Below, piece by piece: positions 14,068 to 14,091 of a stretch of 14,091 bases of DNA (the first letter of the stretch is position 1; every line of letters starts with the position of its first letter). Origin of the DNA: Candidatus Sericytochromatia bacterium. GTDB lineage: Bacteria > Cyanobacteriota > Sericytochromatia > JACMPN01. Under the pieces are notes generated by a model. That model saw nothing but the letters and a program-made list of their open reading frames with translations, was not told the DNA's origin and ran no database searches. Location of the stretch: the NCBI GenBank assembly GCA_014377495.1, contig JACMPN010000270.1:1-14091 (forward strand), read 5' to 3'. Position numbers and translations under genes: made by a program.

Positions 14068-14091
14068 TCAGTGTCGCACCATCGGCACGCC
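14068..14091 (-). CDS. Possible last seven codons of a gene entering from the right
   Basis: On the minus strand the edge reads GVPMVRH followed by TGA, and a hairpin starts one base later. The stop followed at once by a hairpin fits a gene end. Seven codons are too few to identify it or to exclude chance. Confidence 0.2.
   Translation of the reverse strand, partial: GVPMVRH

Overview
This is a GC-rich, densely packed bacterial chromosomal segment (roughly two thirds G+C by eye). It has no rRNA, recognisable tRNA, insertion sequence, integrase or CRISPR array. I read thirteen convincing protein genes and two possible gene ends cut by the window edges. The lineage is uncertain. The mix of families (DUF309, the PF06838 'aluminum resistance'/methionine-gamma-lyase-like family, a long HflX with an extra N-terminal domain, MiaE, soluble PQQ-type sugar dehydrogenase) points away from a typical enteric genome. 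It would suit a high-GC relative of cyanobacteria (for example a non-photosynthetic sister class) or a Deinococcus-like or Firmicutes-related lineage; this is inference only. Several starts are GTG or TTG, chosen here by their Shine-Dalgarno (SD) sequences.

Left part (1-4465). A possible truncated minus-strand gene leaves the window at the left edge. Then come two plus-strand genes: a small TehB-like SAM methyltransferase and a secreted GSDH-family sugar dehydrogenase. A gap of about 500 bp with no convincing gene follows. Beyond it is a minus-strand pair, a short-chain dehydrogenase followed by ketopantoate reductase (panE).

Middle (4466-9477). Divergent from the dehydrogenase, a DUF309 protein and an MFS transporter form a tight plus-strand pair with a 3-nt gap. 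They converge on, and overlap by 11 nt, a diguanylate cyclase with a GAF-like sensor, a GGEEF active site, an RxxD inhibitory site and an unexplained C-terminal helical domain. Upstream of it on the minus strand is a translationally coupled pair: a PF06838 PLP enzyme followed by a NUDIX hydrolase.

Right part (9478-14091). All genes are on the minus strand. In transcription order they are: an unfamiliar protein with a PD-(D/E)XK/Mrr-like core (active site apparently degenerate) and an RGG/GQG-rich disordered tail; the tRNA hydroxylase MiaE; a structured gap of about 450 bp; a 94-residue unknown protein with a strong ribosome binding site; a rho-independent-like terminator; and the ribosome-associated GTPase HflX. 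The proximity of an RG-rich tail protein, MiaE and HflX gives this end an RNA/translation flavour.

The best candidates for something undescribed are the Mrr-like/RGG protein, the JAMM-like HTHP motif in the N-terminal domain of HflX, and the 94-aa gene with the perfect dyad upstream of it.
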